Source: Methylobacterium sp. (GTDB lineage Bacteria; Pseudomonadota; Alphaproteobacteria; Rhizobiales; Beijerinckiaceae). Taken from it: a DNA stretch of 64,000 nucleotides. Shown piece by piece: positions 35,901 through 44,821 of this stretch; the stretch's first letter is position 1, and every line of letters starts with the position of its first letter. Position numbers and translations under genes: made by a program. The stretch lies in NCBI GenBank assembly GCA_002928875.1, contig PERO01000018.1:142276-206275 (forward strand), given 5' to 3'. The notes under the pieces are model-generated. The model worked only from the letters and a program-made list of their open reading frames with translations, searched no databases and was not told where the DNA came from.

Positions 35901-36914
35901 ATGAAGGTCATCTATGCCGCGGCCGGGCTCATGGTTCTTCTCGCGTTCTGGGCTTTCTGGCTCGCTCTGCAGCTCATTCCAACGGATCTCGGCAACAGCT
36001 ACATGGTGGCGGCGAGCGTGCTGTTCTCGGCCGCCTTCCTGATGGTGGCGGTCGCGCGGGCCGCGCGCCTGATCGTCGACAATATCCGCGCCTTGCCCGC
36101 GGCGTCGCCGCCGATGGCGCAGGCCCGCATGGTGGAAGCGCCTGTGGTCGAAGCGCCGATGGTGGAAGCGCCGCCGATGGTTGCGCCGGCGGCCATGGCG
36201 CCGCTGACCGAGCGCCAGCCCTCGACCGAACGTCCGCTGGCTCCGCTGATCGCCGGCGCGGCGGCAGGTGTCGCCACGGGCGCCGCGATCCATGCCGCAA
36301 CACGGCTGCCGGACCCCGCTCCCGAGCCGCAACAATCCGATCCCGTCGAGCGCGACCTCTTCGCCGTCGACCCGATGCCACCCGCGCGTCAGGCGGAAAT
36401 CCCCGACCTCGCCGCAGAAGCGCCGCCGCCCACGCTGTCGATGTCGGACGACCCGCTGATCTCCCCCTCCATGCTGGGCGAGACGGAGGATTCCGCACTG
36501 CTTCAGCCGGGGCGGCCCGCGCCGGCCGATACCGGGGAGGACGACGACCTTGTCTTGCCGCCGCTGCCCCCCATTCCGCGCTTCGGACCAGCACCGGCCG
36601 ATGAACCGGAGGCGGGCGAGGGGTTCGCGCAAACCGAGCCGGCCGCAGCAACCGCCATGGCCGAGCCGGCACCGTTGCCGGCTTCCCCGACGCCCGGTCT
36701 CATCCATGACGAGGATCTCGCCCGGCTCTCCGAGGCCGAAGCCGATCTTGCGCCGCTGGACACGCTGGAAATCGTCGGGGCCTATGACAGCGGCGGAACG
36801 CGCTTCACCATGTATTCCGATGGCTCGGTGACCGCGAAGGGCGAGGCGGTGGATCGTCGCTTCCGCAGCCTCGACGACCTGCGCGCCTTCATCGATGCCG
36901 GCATGCGGGGCTGA
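35901..36914 (+). CDS. Membrane-anchored Pro/Ala-rich protein of unknown function
   Basis: A protein of 337 residues. Two N-terminal hydrophobic helices (about 4-24 and 34-55) are followed by a long low-complexity cytoplasmic region rich in Pro, Ala and Glu, with repeats of VEAP near residues 75-95. A short conserved-looking domain lies at the C-terminus (YDSGGTRFTMYSDGSVTAKG ... FRSLDDLRAFIDAG, about 285-335). The start follows GGGAGCAGG. I do not recognise the family; the C-terminal region resembles small sensor or adaptor motifs. It converges on oligopeptidase B. Confidence 0.65.
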   Translation: MKVIYAAAGLMVLLAFWAFWLALQLIPTDLGNSYMVAASVLFSAAFLMVAVARAARLIVDNIRALPAASPPMAQARMVEAPVVEAPMVEAPPMVAPAAMAPLTERQPSTERPLAPLIAGAAAGVATGAAIHAATRLPDPAPEPQQSDPVERDLFAVDPMPPARQAEIPDLAAEAPPPTLSMSDDPLISPSMLGETEDSALLQPGRPAPADTGEDDDLVLPPLPPIPRFGPAPADEPEAGEGFAQTEPAAATAMAEPAPLPASPTPGLIHDEDLARLSEAEADLAPLDTLEIVGAYDSGGTRFTMYSDGSVTAKGEAVDRRFRSLDDLRAFIDAGMRG

Positions 36915-36926
36915 GGGTTCCCATCC

Positions 36927-39119
36927 TCAACCCGTGGATTGCTCCACCATGCCCGTGACTTCCAGCGCGAAGGCATAGACGCGCGCCACATCGTCGAGCT
37001 GGCGATAGCGGCCAGAAGCGCCGTCATGCCCCGCGCCCATATTGGTGCGGAAAAGGATCGGCCCGCCGCCGGTCATCGTGGCGCGGAGTTTCGCCACGAA
37101 TTTCGCCGGCTCCCAATATGTCACGCGCGGATCGGTGAGGCCGCCGACGATGAACATCGGCGGGTATTCCTTCGCGGCGATGTTGTCGTAGGGCGAATAG
37201 CCCCGCATCGCCTCGAAAGCCTTCACATCCTCGATCGGGTTGCCCCATTCCACCCATTCCGGCGGGGTGAGGGGCAGGGTGGGATCGAGGATGGTGTTGA
37301 GGCTGTCGACGAAGGGCACTTCCGCGACGATGCCGGCGAATGTCTCGCCGGCCATGTTGGCGATGCCGCCCATCAGCATCCCGCCGGCCGAGACGCCATG
37401 CGCGACGATGCGCTTCGGCGCGGCATATCGCTTCTCGACGAGAAAATCCGCTGCAGCGATGAAGTCGAGGAACGAGTTGATCTTCTTCTCGCGCTTGCCC
37501 TCGCGATACCAGCGGAAGCCCTTCTCCATGCCGCCGCGGATATGCGCGATGGCATAGACGAAGCCGCGATCAACAAGGCTGAGGCGATCGGTCTCGAAAT
37601 CGGCATCCATCGCATAACCATAGGAGCCATAGCCGTAGAGCAGGCAGGGGGCGGTGCCATCGAGCGGGGTGGAGGACAGGCGCAGGATGGTGATCGGAAC
37701 CGTTTCGCCATCGGCGGTGGGCGCATAGGCGCGTTCCACGGCGTAGCGCGTGGCATCATGCCCCGAAGGCACCTCCTGCCGCTTGAGAATGGTTTCCTCG
37801 CCGGTATCGAGGTTGTGGTCGAGCGTCACCTCCGGCTCGGCGGGCGAGGAGAAGGAGAGGCGCAGGATGGCGCTCTCGTATTCCGGGCCGATGGCGCCGG
37901 AGATGTCGCCCACGATTTCGGTTTTCGTGGTCGCATCGGCTTCACGCGACTTTGCACCCCCCTCGCTGGCCGATGCGCCGGCAGCGCGTGCCCGGAAGGT
38001 CTTTTCCGTGCCGTTGCGCCAGTGGCGGGCGTGAATCGCCGGGCCATCCTCGCCAAGGGTCGACCAGATCAGCCAGTCCTTCAGCACATGCACCGACTGG
38101 ATCGCCCGGCCCGGTACCTCGTCCACCAGCACGTCGGCCTTGCTCGTGTCGGTCTCGCCGACAGGCAGCGCGAGGATGCGATAATCCTCGGGCTTCCGGC
38201 CTTTGCTGTCCGCGTGGTTGGTGCGGATGATCAGACGCCCCTCGTGATGGTCGATCTCGTATTCGATACCGGCTTCGCGCGGGAAGACCGGCACCGGCAC
38301 CTCGCGCGGATCGTCGAGATCGAGCAGCAGCACCTCGGTCGTCTCGTGGTCATGGATGTCGATGAAGGCGTAGCGATCATCCTGCGTGCGATCGAGGCTG
38401 ACGAACCAGCCCGTATCCGCCTCGCGATAGATCTCGACATCCGCCTCCTGCGGATCGCCGAGCCTGTGGCGCATCACGCGATAGGGGCGCTGGGAGGAAT
38501 CAAGCTCGATATAGTAGAAGAAGCGCCCGTCGCGGCCCCAGACGATGTCGCCGGAGGTGCGCTCGAGCCGGTCATCATCCTGGCCCGTCGCGAGGTCGCG
38601 CACGCGGATGATGTAACTCTCCGAGCCCGTGAGATCCGCCGCCCAGGCCATCAGCCGGTGATCGGGCGAAACGGCCGTGGCGCCGAGATCGAAGTAATCG
38701 AGCCCGCGCGCTTCTTTCGGCGCATCGAGCAGGATCTGTTCGCGCCCGCCCACCGCCGGCTTGCGGCAGCAGAGCGAGTATTGCGCGCCCTTGCGGTAGC
38801 GTTCGTAGTAAAGGAACGGCCCGTCCTTCCAGGGCGGAGCGCTCTCGTCTTCCACCATGCGGCCGCGCATTTCGGCGATGAGTTGCTTCTGCAGCGCTTT
38901 CAGGGGGCGAAAGCCGGCGGCGGCGAAGCGGTTCTCGGCCCGGAGGTAGCGGGCGATCGGCGCTGGAAGCTTTTCAGGCTCCTCGATCACCTGCTGCCAG
39001 TTGGCCGCCCGCAGCCAGGCATAATCGTCGTCGAGCGTCACGCCATGGATGACGCGACGCGTCCGCTTGCGCGCGGCTTTCGGCGGGCGGTGATGGACGA
39101 GGGCAGGAAAGGGCGGCAT
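36927..39119 (-). CDS. ptrB: Oligopeptidase B (S9 family, prolyl oligopeptidase type)
   Basis: A protein of 730 residues. An N-terminal beta-propeller domain (about 75-430) is followed by an alpha/beta hydrolase catalytic domain. The catalytic serine is in HGVSAGG near residue 577, aspartate in GLTDPRVTYWEP near 655, and histidine in GAGHDGASGR near 700. Oligopeptidase B cuts after basic residues in small peptides in the cytoplasm. No signal peptide is seen. The gene lies head-to-tail with msrB (62 bases apart). Confidence 0.93.
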   Translation of the reverse strand: MPPFPALVHHRPPKAARKRTRRVIHGVTLDDDYAWLRAANWQQVIEEPEKLPAPIARYLRAENRFAAAGFRPLKALQKQLIAEMRGRMVEDESAPPWKDGPFLYYERYRKGAQYSLCCRKPAVGGREQILLDAPKEARGLDYFDLGATAVSPDHRLMAWAADLTGSESYIIRVRDLATGQDDDRLERTSGDIVWGRDGRFFYYIELDSSQRPYRVMRHRLGDPQEADVEIYREADTGWFVSLDRTQDDRYAFIDIHDHETTEVLLLDLDDPREVPVPVFPREAGIEYEIDHHEGRLIIRTNHADSKGRKPEDYRILALPVGETDTSKADVLVDEVPGRAIQSVHVLKDWLIWSTLGEDGPAIHARHWRNGTEKTFRARAAGASASEGGAKSREADATTKTEIVGDISGAIGPEYESAILRLSFSSPAEPEVTLDHNLDTGEETILKRQEVPSGHDATRYAVERAYAPTADGETVPITILRLSSTPLDGTAPCLLYGYGSYGYAMDADFETDRLSLVDRGFVYAIAHIRGGMEKGFRWYREGKREKKINSFLDFIAAADFLVEKRYAAPKRIVAHGVSAGGMLMGGIANMAGETFAGIVAEVPFVDSLNTILDPTLPLTPPEWVEWGNPIEDVKAFEAMRGYSPYDNIAAKEYPPMFIVGGLTDPRVTYWEPAKFVAKLRATMTGGGPILFRTNMGAGHDGASGRYRQLDDVARVYAFALEVTGMVEQSTG

Positions 39120-39180
39120 CGGGCGGTTTCATTCCGTTCGGAGGGGCGACGCGCGCCCCGCCCGATGCCGGAAGGGGCCG

Positions 39181-39582
39181 TCAGGCCGTCTCGTCCAGCG
39201 GTTCGAACTTGAGCGCGTGCCCGTTCATGCAATATCTCAGGCCGGTCGGTCGAGGCCCATCGGGAAAAACGTGGCCGAGATGTCCGTCGCAGGAGGCGCA
39301 GCGGATTTCCGTGCGGCGCATGCCGAAGGAACGGTCCTCCAGTTCGCGCACCGAATCCGGCCCCAGGGTCTTGAAGAAGCTTGGCCAGCCGCATCCGGAA
39401 TCGAATTTCGTATCCGCGACGAAGAGCGGGTTCTCGCAGGCCGCGCAACGGTAAAGCCCCGGGCGGTCTTCATGCAGATACGGCCCCGTGCCGGGACGTT
39501 CCGTGCCGTGCTCACGCAAGATGTAGTATTGCTCGGGCGTGAGAAGGTTGCGCCATTCGGCGTTTGATCGCTGGACCTTCAT
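39181..39582 (-). CDS. msrB: Peptide-methionine (R)-S-oxide reductase
   Basis: A protein of 133 residues that reduces methionine-R-sulfoxide. Structural zinc cysteines are Cys46, Cys49, Cys95 and Cys98; catalytic Cys118 is in RYCMNGHAL and the resolving Cys64 is in [12 protein letters not shown] 39582 is preceded by AAGGA; the frame extends to 39786 but the extra N-terminus does not resemble the family. It lies upstream of ptrB and could be co-transcribed. Confidence 0.95.
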   Translation of the reverse strand: MKVQRSNAEWRNLLTPEQYYILREHGTERPGTGPYLHEDRPGLYRCAACENPLFVADTKFDSGCGWPSFFKTLGPDSVRELEDRSFGMRRTEIRCASCDGHLGHVFPDGPRPTGLRYCMNGHALKFEPLDETA

Positions 39583-39975
39583 AAGCATCCTTTCGCGCAG
39601 GCCATAATCAGCCGTGGGACGGAGATGGCGGCGAAACATAAAACGAACAAGAGGCGGAGCGTCACAAAACGCGAAGTTCACGCAGATGTGCATGCAACTT
39701 GAAAAATCTGCTTCGCAACATCGCAAGAATTCACAGGCAATCTGAGGTAGAGCACTGGTTCTTGTTGCGTGATGGCAGTTTCTCACGTATCAGCGCAGAG
39801 GCAGTGAGCGTGTGATTCAGCTTTCCAGATCGGTTTTCGTCGTGCGCTCGCACCCAATGCTTGGTGCAGTGCGGGATTTTTCTGCGAAAACTCCAGGAAA
39901 ACGTCCGGACACCGGTTGCAGAATGCGAAGGTGACAGCAGTCACCACCACAAGAAAAAAGGAAGGAATTTGCGTG
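39583..39975. other. 393-bp divergent intergenic region upstream of msrB and mucR
   Basis: No coding frame or RNA gene is convincing here. The base composition is lower in GC than the neighbouring genes, which fits a regulatory region shared by the divergent msrB and mucR genes. MucR often represses its own promoter, so an autoregulatory site may lie here, but I cannot place it. Confidence 0.5.
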
Positions 39976-40383
39976 ATGTCGGACAACAACGAATTGATCG
40001 AGCTGACGGCCGAGGTCGTCTCCGCCTATGTCAGCAACAATTCGGTCCCGGCGGCAGATCTTCCGGCTCTCATCAATGATGTCTACAGCGCGCTGACCAA
40101 GGTCGGCACGGTGCCGGCGGAAGTCGTGGTCGAGCCGGCAAAGCCGGCGGTCTCGCCGAAGAAGTCTGTCTTCCCCGATTACATCATCTGTCTGGAGGAC
40201 GGGAAGAAGTTCAAGTCGCTGAAGCGCCACCTGCGCACGCAGTACAACATGTCGCCCGAGCAGTATCGCGAGAAGTGGAGCCTTCCGGCGGATTACCCCA
40301 TGGTGGCACCGAACTACGCGGCCGCCCGTTCGCGCCTTGCGAAGGAAATGGGCCTCGGCCAGAAGCGGAAGCGCAGCCGCTGA
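39976..40383 (+). CDS. mucR: MucR/Ros family transcriptional regulator
   Basis: A protein of 135 residues starting at ATG 39976 after AAGGAAGG; an in-frame start at 39916 is less likely. The N-terminal part ([18 protein letters not shown]) is the oligomerisation region; the C-terminal part has the Ros-type zinc-finger [15 protein letters not shown] followed by QYREKW. Compared with Ros (Cys, Cys, His, His), the second Cys is Asp and the last His is replaced (RTQYNM), so one ligand of the usual Cys-Asp-His-His set is missing. Members bind AT-rich DNA and act like H-NS. A strong terminator follows. Confidence 0.92.
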   Translation: MSDNNELIELTAEVVSAYVSNNSVPAADLPALINDVYSALTKVGTVPAEVVVEPAKPAVSPKKSVFPDYIICLEDGKKFKSLKRHLRTQYNMSPEQYREKWSLPADYPMVAPNYAAARSRLAKEMGLGQKRKRSR

Positions 40384-40407
40384 TCGCGCTGTGACGAACC
40401 GGTTTGA

Positions 40408-40434
40408 AGGGCGCCTGTCACGGCGCCCTTTTTT
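40408..40434 (+). terminator. Rho-independent terminator after mucR
   Basis: Perfect 8-bp stem AGGGCGCC / GGCGCCCT around TGTCAC, followed by six T. It lies 25 bases after the mucR stop. Confidence 0.92.
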
Positions 40435-40500
40435 GTTGCCCGACGGCGAGCCTGGAGGCGTCCTCCCGGGATGGGAGCCATTTCAAATTCGACCGATTTT

Positions 40501-40600
40501 TATAGGAATAATTTCATATTATTCTTGCTAATTGCGGGGATTATAAGAATATTTTCTTATAAATTGGTAATTCCAGATTTACCGATCCTTCATTTCTCCC
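40501..40600. promoter_or_regulatory. AT-rich island with two perfect palindromes
   Basis: Over these 100 bases A+T is 71%, against about 34% in neighbouring genes. Two perfect inverted repeats lie inside: arms TTATAAGAA / TTCTTATAA with a 4-base spacer (40541-40562) and arms GAATAAT / ATTATTC with a 5-base spacer (40506-40524). It lies 74 bases before the DnaA-C-like gene. AT-rich DNA is the target type of MucR, whose gene is next to it. Confidence 0.55.
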
Positions 40601-40673
40601 TTAGCGTTCCCACAGGGTCGCGGAGGGATGTCACTCCCCCGTGCCCTGACCCGGTTCAGGAGAAAACGGGACG

Positions 40674-41117
40674 ATGCGGCAGCAGAAGCAACGCAAGCCA
40701 ATCGCGCCGGAACAGGGCGCCACAGCAGGGCGCAGGCCGCGCGGGCGACCGCGCAAGCTGCGCGCACCCTCCGTCATGGAACTCCGCACCCGGCTCGGGC
40801 CGAGGCTCGCGGAAGCCGTGGCAGCGAACTGGCAGGGCTGTTCGCTGCGCGAGATGCGGGCAGGCACACGCTCGACGGCGCGGATTGCCGAGGCCCGCCA
40901 GCTCGGCATGTATCTCGCGCATACGCTCTTCCACCTCACGATGACGCGGACGGGCACGATCTTCGGGCGGGACCGCACCACGGTGCGGCATGCCTGCCGC
41001 CTGATCGAGGACCAGCGCGACCGTCCGCGGGTCGATGAACCGCTGATGGTGCTTGAGGCTGCCCTGTCACAATGGACGGAGCATTTCGCGCGCCGGCTGG
41101 CTGGAGACGAACCATGA
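40674..41117 (+). CDS. DnaA C-terminal domain-like (helix-turn-helix) protein
   Basis: A protein of 147 residues. After an Arg-rich N-terminus (RRPRGRPRKLRAPS), a domain with the DnaA-C/HTH fold follows: REMRAGTRSTARIAEARQLGMYLAHTL, and then the DnaA-like signature GRDRTTVRHACRLIED, close to DnaA's sequence GRDHTTVLHA. It lacks the AAA+ ATPase of DnaA. It may bind DNA as a regulator. The stop overlaps the start of the DUF6456 gene by 4 bases (ATGA), so the two are translated together. Confidence 0.85.
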   Translation: MRQQKQRKPIAPEQGATAGRRPRGRPRKLRAPSVMELRTRLGPRLAEAVAANWQGCSLREMRAGTRSTARIAEARQLGMYLAHTLFHLTMTRTGTIFGRDRTTVRHACRLIEDQRDRPRVDEPLMVLEAALSQWTEHFARRLAGDEP

Positions 41118-41956
41118 CGGCAGTGCCGAGCCGTTCCGCGGCCGATTCGACGCCATCGGAAAACCAGGCGGCGCGGCTGTTGCGCCTGCTGGCCGAACCG
41201 AACGCCTATGCGCGCCGCGCGGAGGGAATTGTCCAGGTGATCGTGCCGCGCAAGGGCGTGCCGCTGGTGCGCGGGCAGTTCCCGATGGCGGCGCTGGCGC
41301 CGCTCCTGTCCTCGGGGGCCCTGCGCTGCGATCAGGTCGCGGGCGCGCCGCGTTTCCGCCTCACGCCGGAGGGGCAGCAGGCGGCCTTCCGCGACGCGGC
41401 GGGGCCGGATGCCTTCGGCGATCAGCATCGCCTGCTCGTGCCGGTGGTGGATGCCGAAGGCGGGCGCGTGAAGCGCAATCTGCGGGAAGACCCGCTCGCC
41501 ATGCTGGCACGGCAGGAAGGTGGCCGGTTCGCGATCGATTCCGCCGGGCGCGAGGCGGGCGAGCGCTTGCGGCGTGACATCGAGATGGCCGGATTGCCGC
41601 CGAAGGTCACCATCAACTGGGATCGCCTCGTGGTCGATGGCGCCGCGCCGGGCACGGGGCTCACGATGTCGGAGATGCAGGCCGAGGCCCGTCGGCGCGT
41701 GCAGAAGGCCATGGTGGCGGTGGGCCCGGATTTCGCCGGGCCGCTGATGGATCTCTGCGGCCTCAACCGTTCGGTGGGCGAAATCGAGCAGGGGCTGGGC
41801 CTGCCCGTCCGCTCGGGCAAGGTGGTGCTGGCTCTGGGATTGCGCGCGCTGGCGCGCCATTACGGGCTGTCCGAGGTGGCGGTCGGCGCGGCCCGCCAGG
41901 CCATTCGCCATTGGGGCACGCCCGATTCGCGCCCCGATTTCCCGCGCACGGCGTGA
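41114..41956 (+). CDS. DUF6456 domain protein
   Basis: A protein of 280 residues starting at ATG 41114 overlapping the upstream stop. N-terminal half holds a winged-helix-like region (LLRLLAEPNAYARRAE ... LRCDQVAGAPRFRLTPEG, about 18-90). The C-terminal half (LTMSEMQAEARRRVQKAM ... GRLGLPVRSGKVVLALGLRALARHYG region) is the DUF6456 domain of Hyphomicrobiales. Partner of the DnaA-C-like protein; joint role probably transcriptional, but unproven. The gene converges on sufE with no gap between stops. Confidence 0.8.
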   Translation: MTAVPSRSAADSTPSENQAARLLRLLAEPNAYARRAEGIVQVIVPRKGVPLVRGQFPMAALAPLLSSGALRCDQVAGAPRFRLTPEGQQAAFRDAAGPDAFGDQHRLLVPVVDAEGGRVKRNLREDPLAMLARQEGGRFAIDSAGREAGERLRRDIEMAGLPPKVTINWDRLVVDGAAPGTGLTMSEMQAEARRRVQKAMVAVGPDFAGPLMDLCGLNRSVGEIEQGLGLPVRSGKVVLALGLRALARHYGLSEVAVGAARQAIRHWGTPDSRPDFPRTA

Positions 41957-42385
41957 TCAGCCGCGCGCCGCTTCCGCCTTGATGCGTGCGACCATCGAGG
42001 CGAGGCCGTTGGCGCGCTGCGAGGTCAGGTGATCCTTGAGGCCGATCGCCACGAAGAAGGCCGGGGCGTCGAGGCCGGCGACTTCGGCCAACGGGCGGCC
42101 ATCGAACATCGCGAGCACGAGGGCGACGAGCCCCTTCACGATCAGGGCGTCACTGTCGCCGCGGATCGCGAGCGACCCGTCGGCGTTCCGGCCCATCAGC
42201 AGCCAGACCTGGCTTGCGCAGCCGGGCACGCGGTTCGCCTCGGAATAGGCCTCCTGCGGCAGCGGCTCCAGCTTGCGGCCGAGATCGATGAGGTAGCGAT
42301 AGCGCTCGTCCCAGTCATCGAGGAAATCGAGGTCACCCACGATCGCCTGAAGGCGGGTATTGCCGGGGGGAAGGGTGAAGGTCAT
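41957..42385 (-). CDS. sufE: SufE-family sulfur acceptor
   Basis: A protein of 142 residues. The family cysteine is Cys56 in NRVPGCASQVW, which accepts sulfur from SufS during Fe-S cluster assembly. The N-terminal DLDFLDDWDERYRYLIDLGR and C-terminal RANGLASMVARI are typical. The start is ATG 42385 with a weak GGAG site. No sufS is close, as is common for this stand-alone gene in Hyphomicrobiales. The DUF5330 gene lies just upstream on the same strand. Confidence 0.93.
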   Translation of the reverse strand: MTFTLPPGNTRLQAIVGDLDFLDDWDERYRYLIDLGRKLEPLPQEAYSEANRVPGCASQVWLLMGRNADGSLAIRGDSDALIVKGLVALVLAMFDGRPLAEVAGLDAPAFFVAIGLKDHLTSQRANGLASMVARIKAEAARG

Positions 42386-42453
42386 CGTCTTGGCGCTCCG
42401 CTCCGGACCCGTTTCGGGCGTGCGGGGCAAATGCCGCGAGCCGGCGGGCCGGG

Positions 42454-42819
42454 TCAAGCCCCGGTGGAGCCGGGGTGGCGGCGGGGCGGCACCGGCAATT
42501 CCGGGGCCGGGCGCTGGGTCGGCGCGCTGACGATTCCGGTTTCCGGTCGATCCGTCCCCGATGGCGCGGGCGCAGGGGCGGGAATGGTCGAGGGGAGGGC
42601 GCCCGTCGTCGCAAGCAGGCCGCCCGCGAGTTCCGCGCAGACCGACCGGTTCGCGAGGCAATAATCGAGGGTCTGCTTCACGACGCTCGCCTGCGGCGGC
42701 GCAGGCCCGCGTTCGCTCACGGCGGCCGGGGGCGCGGCCGGCGCCAATCCGGCCCGGTTCTCGCCACCGCCCGAAACGAGGTAGAGCGCCAGCAGCGCGA
42801 CCATGACGCGTGTGATCAT
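42454..42819 (-). CDS. DUF5330-like small secreted protein
   Basis: A protein of 121 residues starting at ATG 42819 after GGAAGGAG. An N-terminal hydrophobic segment (VMVALLALYLVSGGG) may be a signal or anchor. A central conserved patch (QTLDYCLANRSVCAELAGG, about 46-64) with two cysteines is the hallmark of DUF5330, a short family found beside sufE in this order of bacteria. The rest is Pro/Ala-rich. Function is unknown. Confidence 0.75.
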   Translation of the reverse strand: MITRVMVALLALYLVSGGGENRAGLAPAAPPAAVSERGPAPPQASVVKQTLDYCLANRSVCAELAGGLLATTGALPSTIPAPAPAPSGTDRPETGIVSAPTQRPAPELPVPPRRHPGSTGA

Positions 42820-43141
42820 CCTTCGCTCCTTCCCGCCCATACCTAGCGGAAGGCCTTGAGGGAAGCGTTCGGAAATTGAATAAAATTTGAACGATCCCCC
42901 GCGCGGCCGGGATGGTCGCTCGCAAATCGCAAACGCCTGCCGATTTCGGAAGTGGGTTGTTCACCATAGCTTCGAAAAGCGCGGCCCTTGGGCATGCCTC
43001 CCCGTGTTTTGAACATCGTGCCGGCTCCCGTTTCACCCGCGTTTAACAGGCAGCGCGCGAGGGTCGCTGCAACGGATCGCGCTGGCGGTCCGGTTCCATC
43101 CCGGCCGCACCGGCCGGATCGAAAGGCTCACCCGGATTTCC
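42820..43141. other. 322-bp divergent intergenic region
   Basis: Lies between the DUF5330 gene and the degenerate histidine kinase gene. It contains an AT-rich patch near 42877-42894 and the half-site TTTAAC near 43044. I see no RNA gene, repeat or certain promoter. Confidence 0.5.
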
Positions 43142-44821
43142 ATGCGGATCGACTGGACCCAGACCCTCCTCGGCCAGGATGGCCGGAGCGCCGATGCCGC
43201 CCTCGGCAGCGGGCATGCCGGATCGCGCGCGCTTGCGACCGCCCTCGCTGGCCGCATGGCCGGATTGCTCGGCGCGGTGGTGTTCCTGGCGCTGCTGCTC
43301 GTGCTGGCACCTTTGCGGCCGGAACTCGGCTGGCGCGTCGACAGCCTGATCGCCCTGGCCGGGTTGCTCGTTCTGCAGGTCGTGGCCTTCGCGCTGATGC
43401 GACAGGGCCCGAAAATCGCGCTTGTGCTGTTCGGACCGATCGCCGCCTTGCAGATCCTGCTGCTGGCCGGCCTTCCCGCCGGCATGCCGGCGGTGTTCTG
43501 CGCGATGCTGCTGGCCTCGGCCGAATTCTTCGGCACGCGCCTGCTCTTCCAGGGCCGGAGCCGCGTGGCGCGGCTCATGTTCTCGGCCGGTCTCGGTGCG
43601 GTGGCGGCGGGCCTCATCGTGGTGCCGAACCATGGTCCGGCGGTTCTGATGTTGATCGGCATGGCCGTGCCGACGCTCACCATGCTGGCCCTGGCCCCGC
43701 AATCCTCCCCGCTTCTCGATGCGCTCGAACCCGCTCCGCGCGGCATGGCGCTGGCGGACGTACCCTTCCGTGATCACGCCGGACCCGTGCTTGTCGTCGA
43801 TTCGACCGGCGCGCTCGCGACTGAACTCGAACGCAGCCGGTTCGGCTGGCTGGCCTCCGCCGCAGCATGGCCTTTTCCATCGATCGTCGATGCCATGCTG
43901 GTGATCGATCGCCCCGTCCTGTTGCAGGCCCTGTCCCGCGCGATTCACGAGGGAGAGGCGACCTCGCGGCTCACCGTGCGTCTGCGCCAGGACGGCGAAG
44001 CGGGCGGCGGCCATGCCGGCGGCCGATTCGTGGAGCGCGCGCTGTCCGTCGCGCCCGTGCCGGACATGCCCGGTCTCGCGCTGGTGGCACTGGGCGAGGA
44101 CGCGCTCGCCGTGCCGGCTACGCCGGAAGTCGAGCCGCGCGCCAGTGCCGACCCCGCGCTGGTGCAGCGCGCCATGCATGATGCCGTTTCGCCGTTCAAC
44201 GCGAGCCTCGGCTATCTCGAACTGATCGCCGATCCGAAACTCGCCCCGCGCGATCTCGCGAGCTACCGGCATTATGCCGAGGAAGCGCGGACGGCCATCG
44301 TGGAAGCGCATCGCAACACGGCGCTGATGGGGCGGTGGCTGAAGCTGCTCGCGGGTGCCGCTCTGCCGCGTCGGGAGCGCGTGGACATGGTGCGCCTCGC
44401 CGAGGATGCGCTGCGTTTCATCATGGTCGCCGAGGATGGCGCGAGCCGCATCACGCTCGCGGCCGGTTCGGGCGATGCGCCGGCGGAAATCCCGGCCGAG
44501 GCCGCGCGCTTCGCGATCGGCGTGCTGCTGCGCTCGGCCTTGCAGGATCATCCGGGCACGGCCTTCGAATTGTCGGTTGCGACGATCGGCGCCGATATCC
44601 AGGCGAGCCTGCGGCGGCTCGATGGAGGCCTCCTGACGCAGAGCCGCGAGGACATGTTCCAGATGGCGCTGGAACAGGCGGCGACGGGCGCCTCGCGCGC
44701 CGTGTTCACGGCTGACGATCAATCGCGCCGCGTGACCTTCCGCGGCGTGGCGACCGGCACGCGCATGGCAGGCTGGCGCGAGACATTGCCCCGCATTTCG
44801 CGCGGGAGGCTGGCATCATGA
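43142..44821 (+). CDS. Membrane-bound histidine-kinase-like protein with degenerate ATPase domain
   Basis: A protein of 559 residues. The first 190 residues contain about five or six hydrophobic segments. A DHp-like helix pair follows, with a candidate phosphoacceptor His near residue 346 (MHDAVSPFNASLGYLEL), matching the HDLxTPLN pattern of kinases. The C-terminal part should be a HATPase domain but its N-box (LLRSALQDHPG has no Asn) and G1 motif (RLDGGL lacks DxGxG) are not conserved, so it probably cannot bind ATP. It may be a phosphotransfer or scaffold protein. Genes for a PG-binding and a DUF1491 protein follow with overlaps. Confidence 0.7.
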   Translation: MRIDWTQTLLGQDGRSADAALGSGHAGSRALATALAGRMAGLLGAVVFLALLLVLAPLRPELGWRVDSLIALAGLLVLQVVAFALMRQGPKIALVLFGPIAALQILLLAGLPAGMPAVFCAMLLASAEFFGTRLLFQGRSRVARLMFSAGLGAVAAGLIVVPNHGPAVLMLIGMAVPTLTMLALAPQSSPLLDALEPAPRGMALADVPFRDHAGPVLVVDSTGALATELERSRFGWLASAAAWPFPSIVDAMLVIDRPVLLQALSRAIHEGEATSRLTVRLRQDGEAGGGHAGGRFVERALSVAPVPDMPGLALVALGEDALAVPATPEVEPRASADPALVQRAMHDAVSPFNASLGYLELIADPKLAPRDLASYRHYAEEARTAIVEAHRNTALMGRWLKLLAGAALPRRERVDMVRLAEDALRFIMVAEDGASRITLAAGSGDAPAEIPAEAARFAIGVLLRSALQDHPGTAFELSVATIGADIQASLRRLDGGLLTQSREDMFQMALEQAATGASRAVFTADDQSRRVTFRGVATGTRMAGWRETLPRISRGRLAS

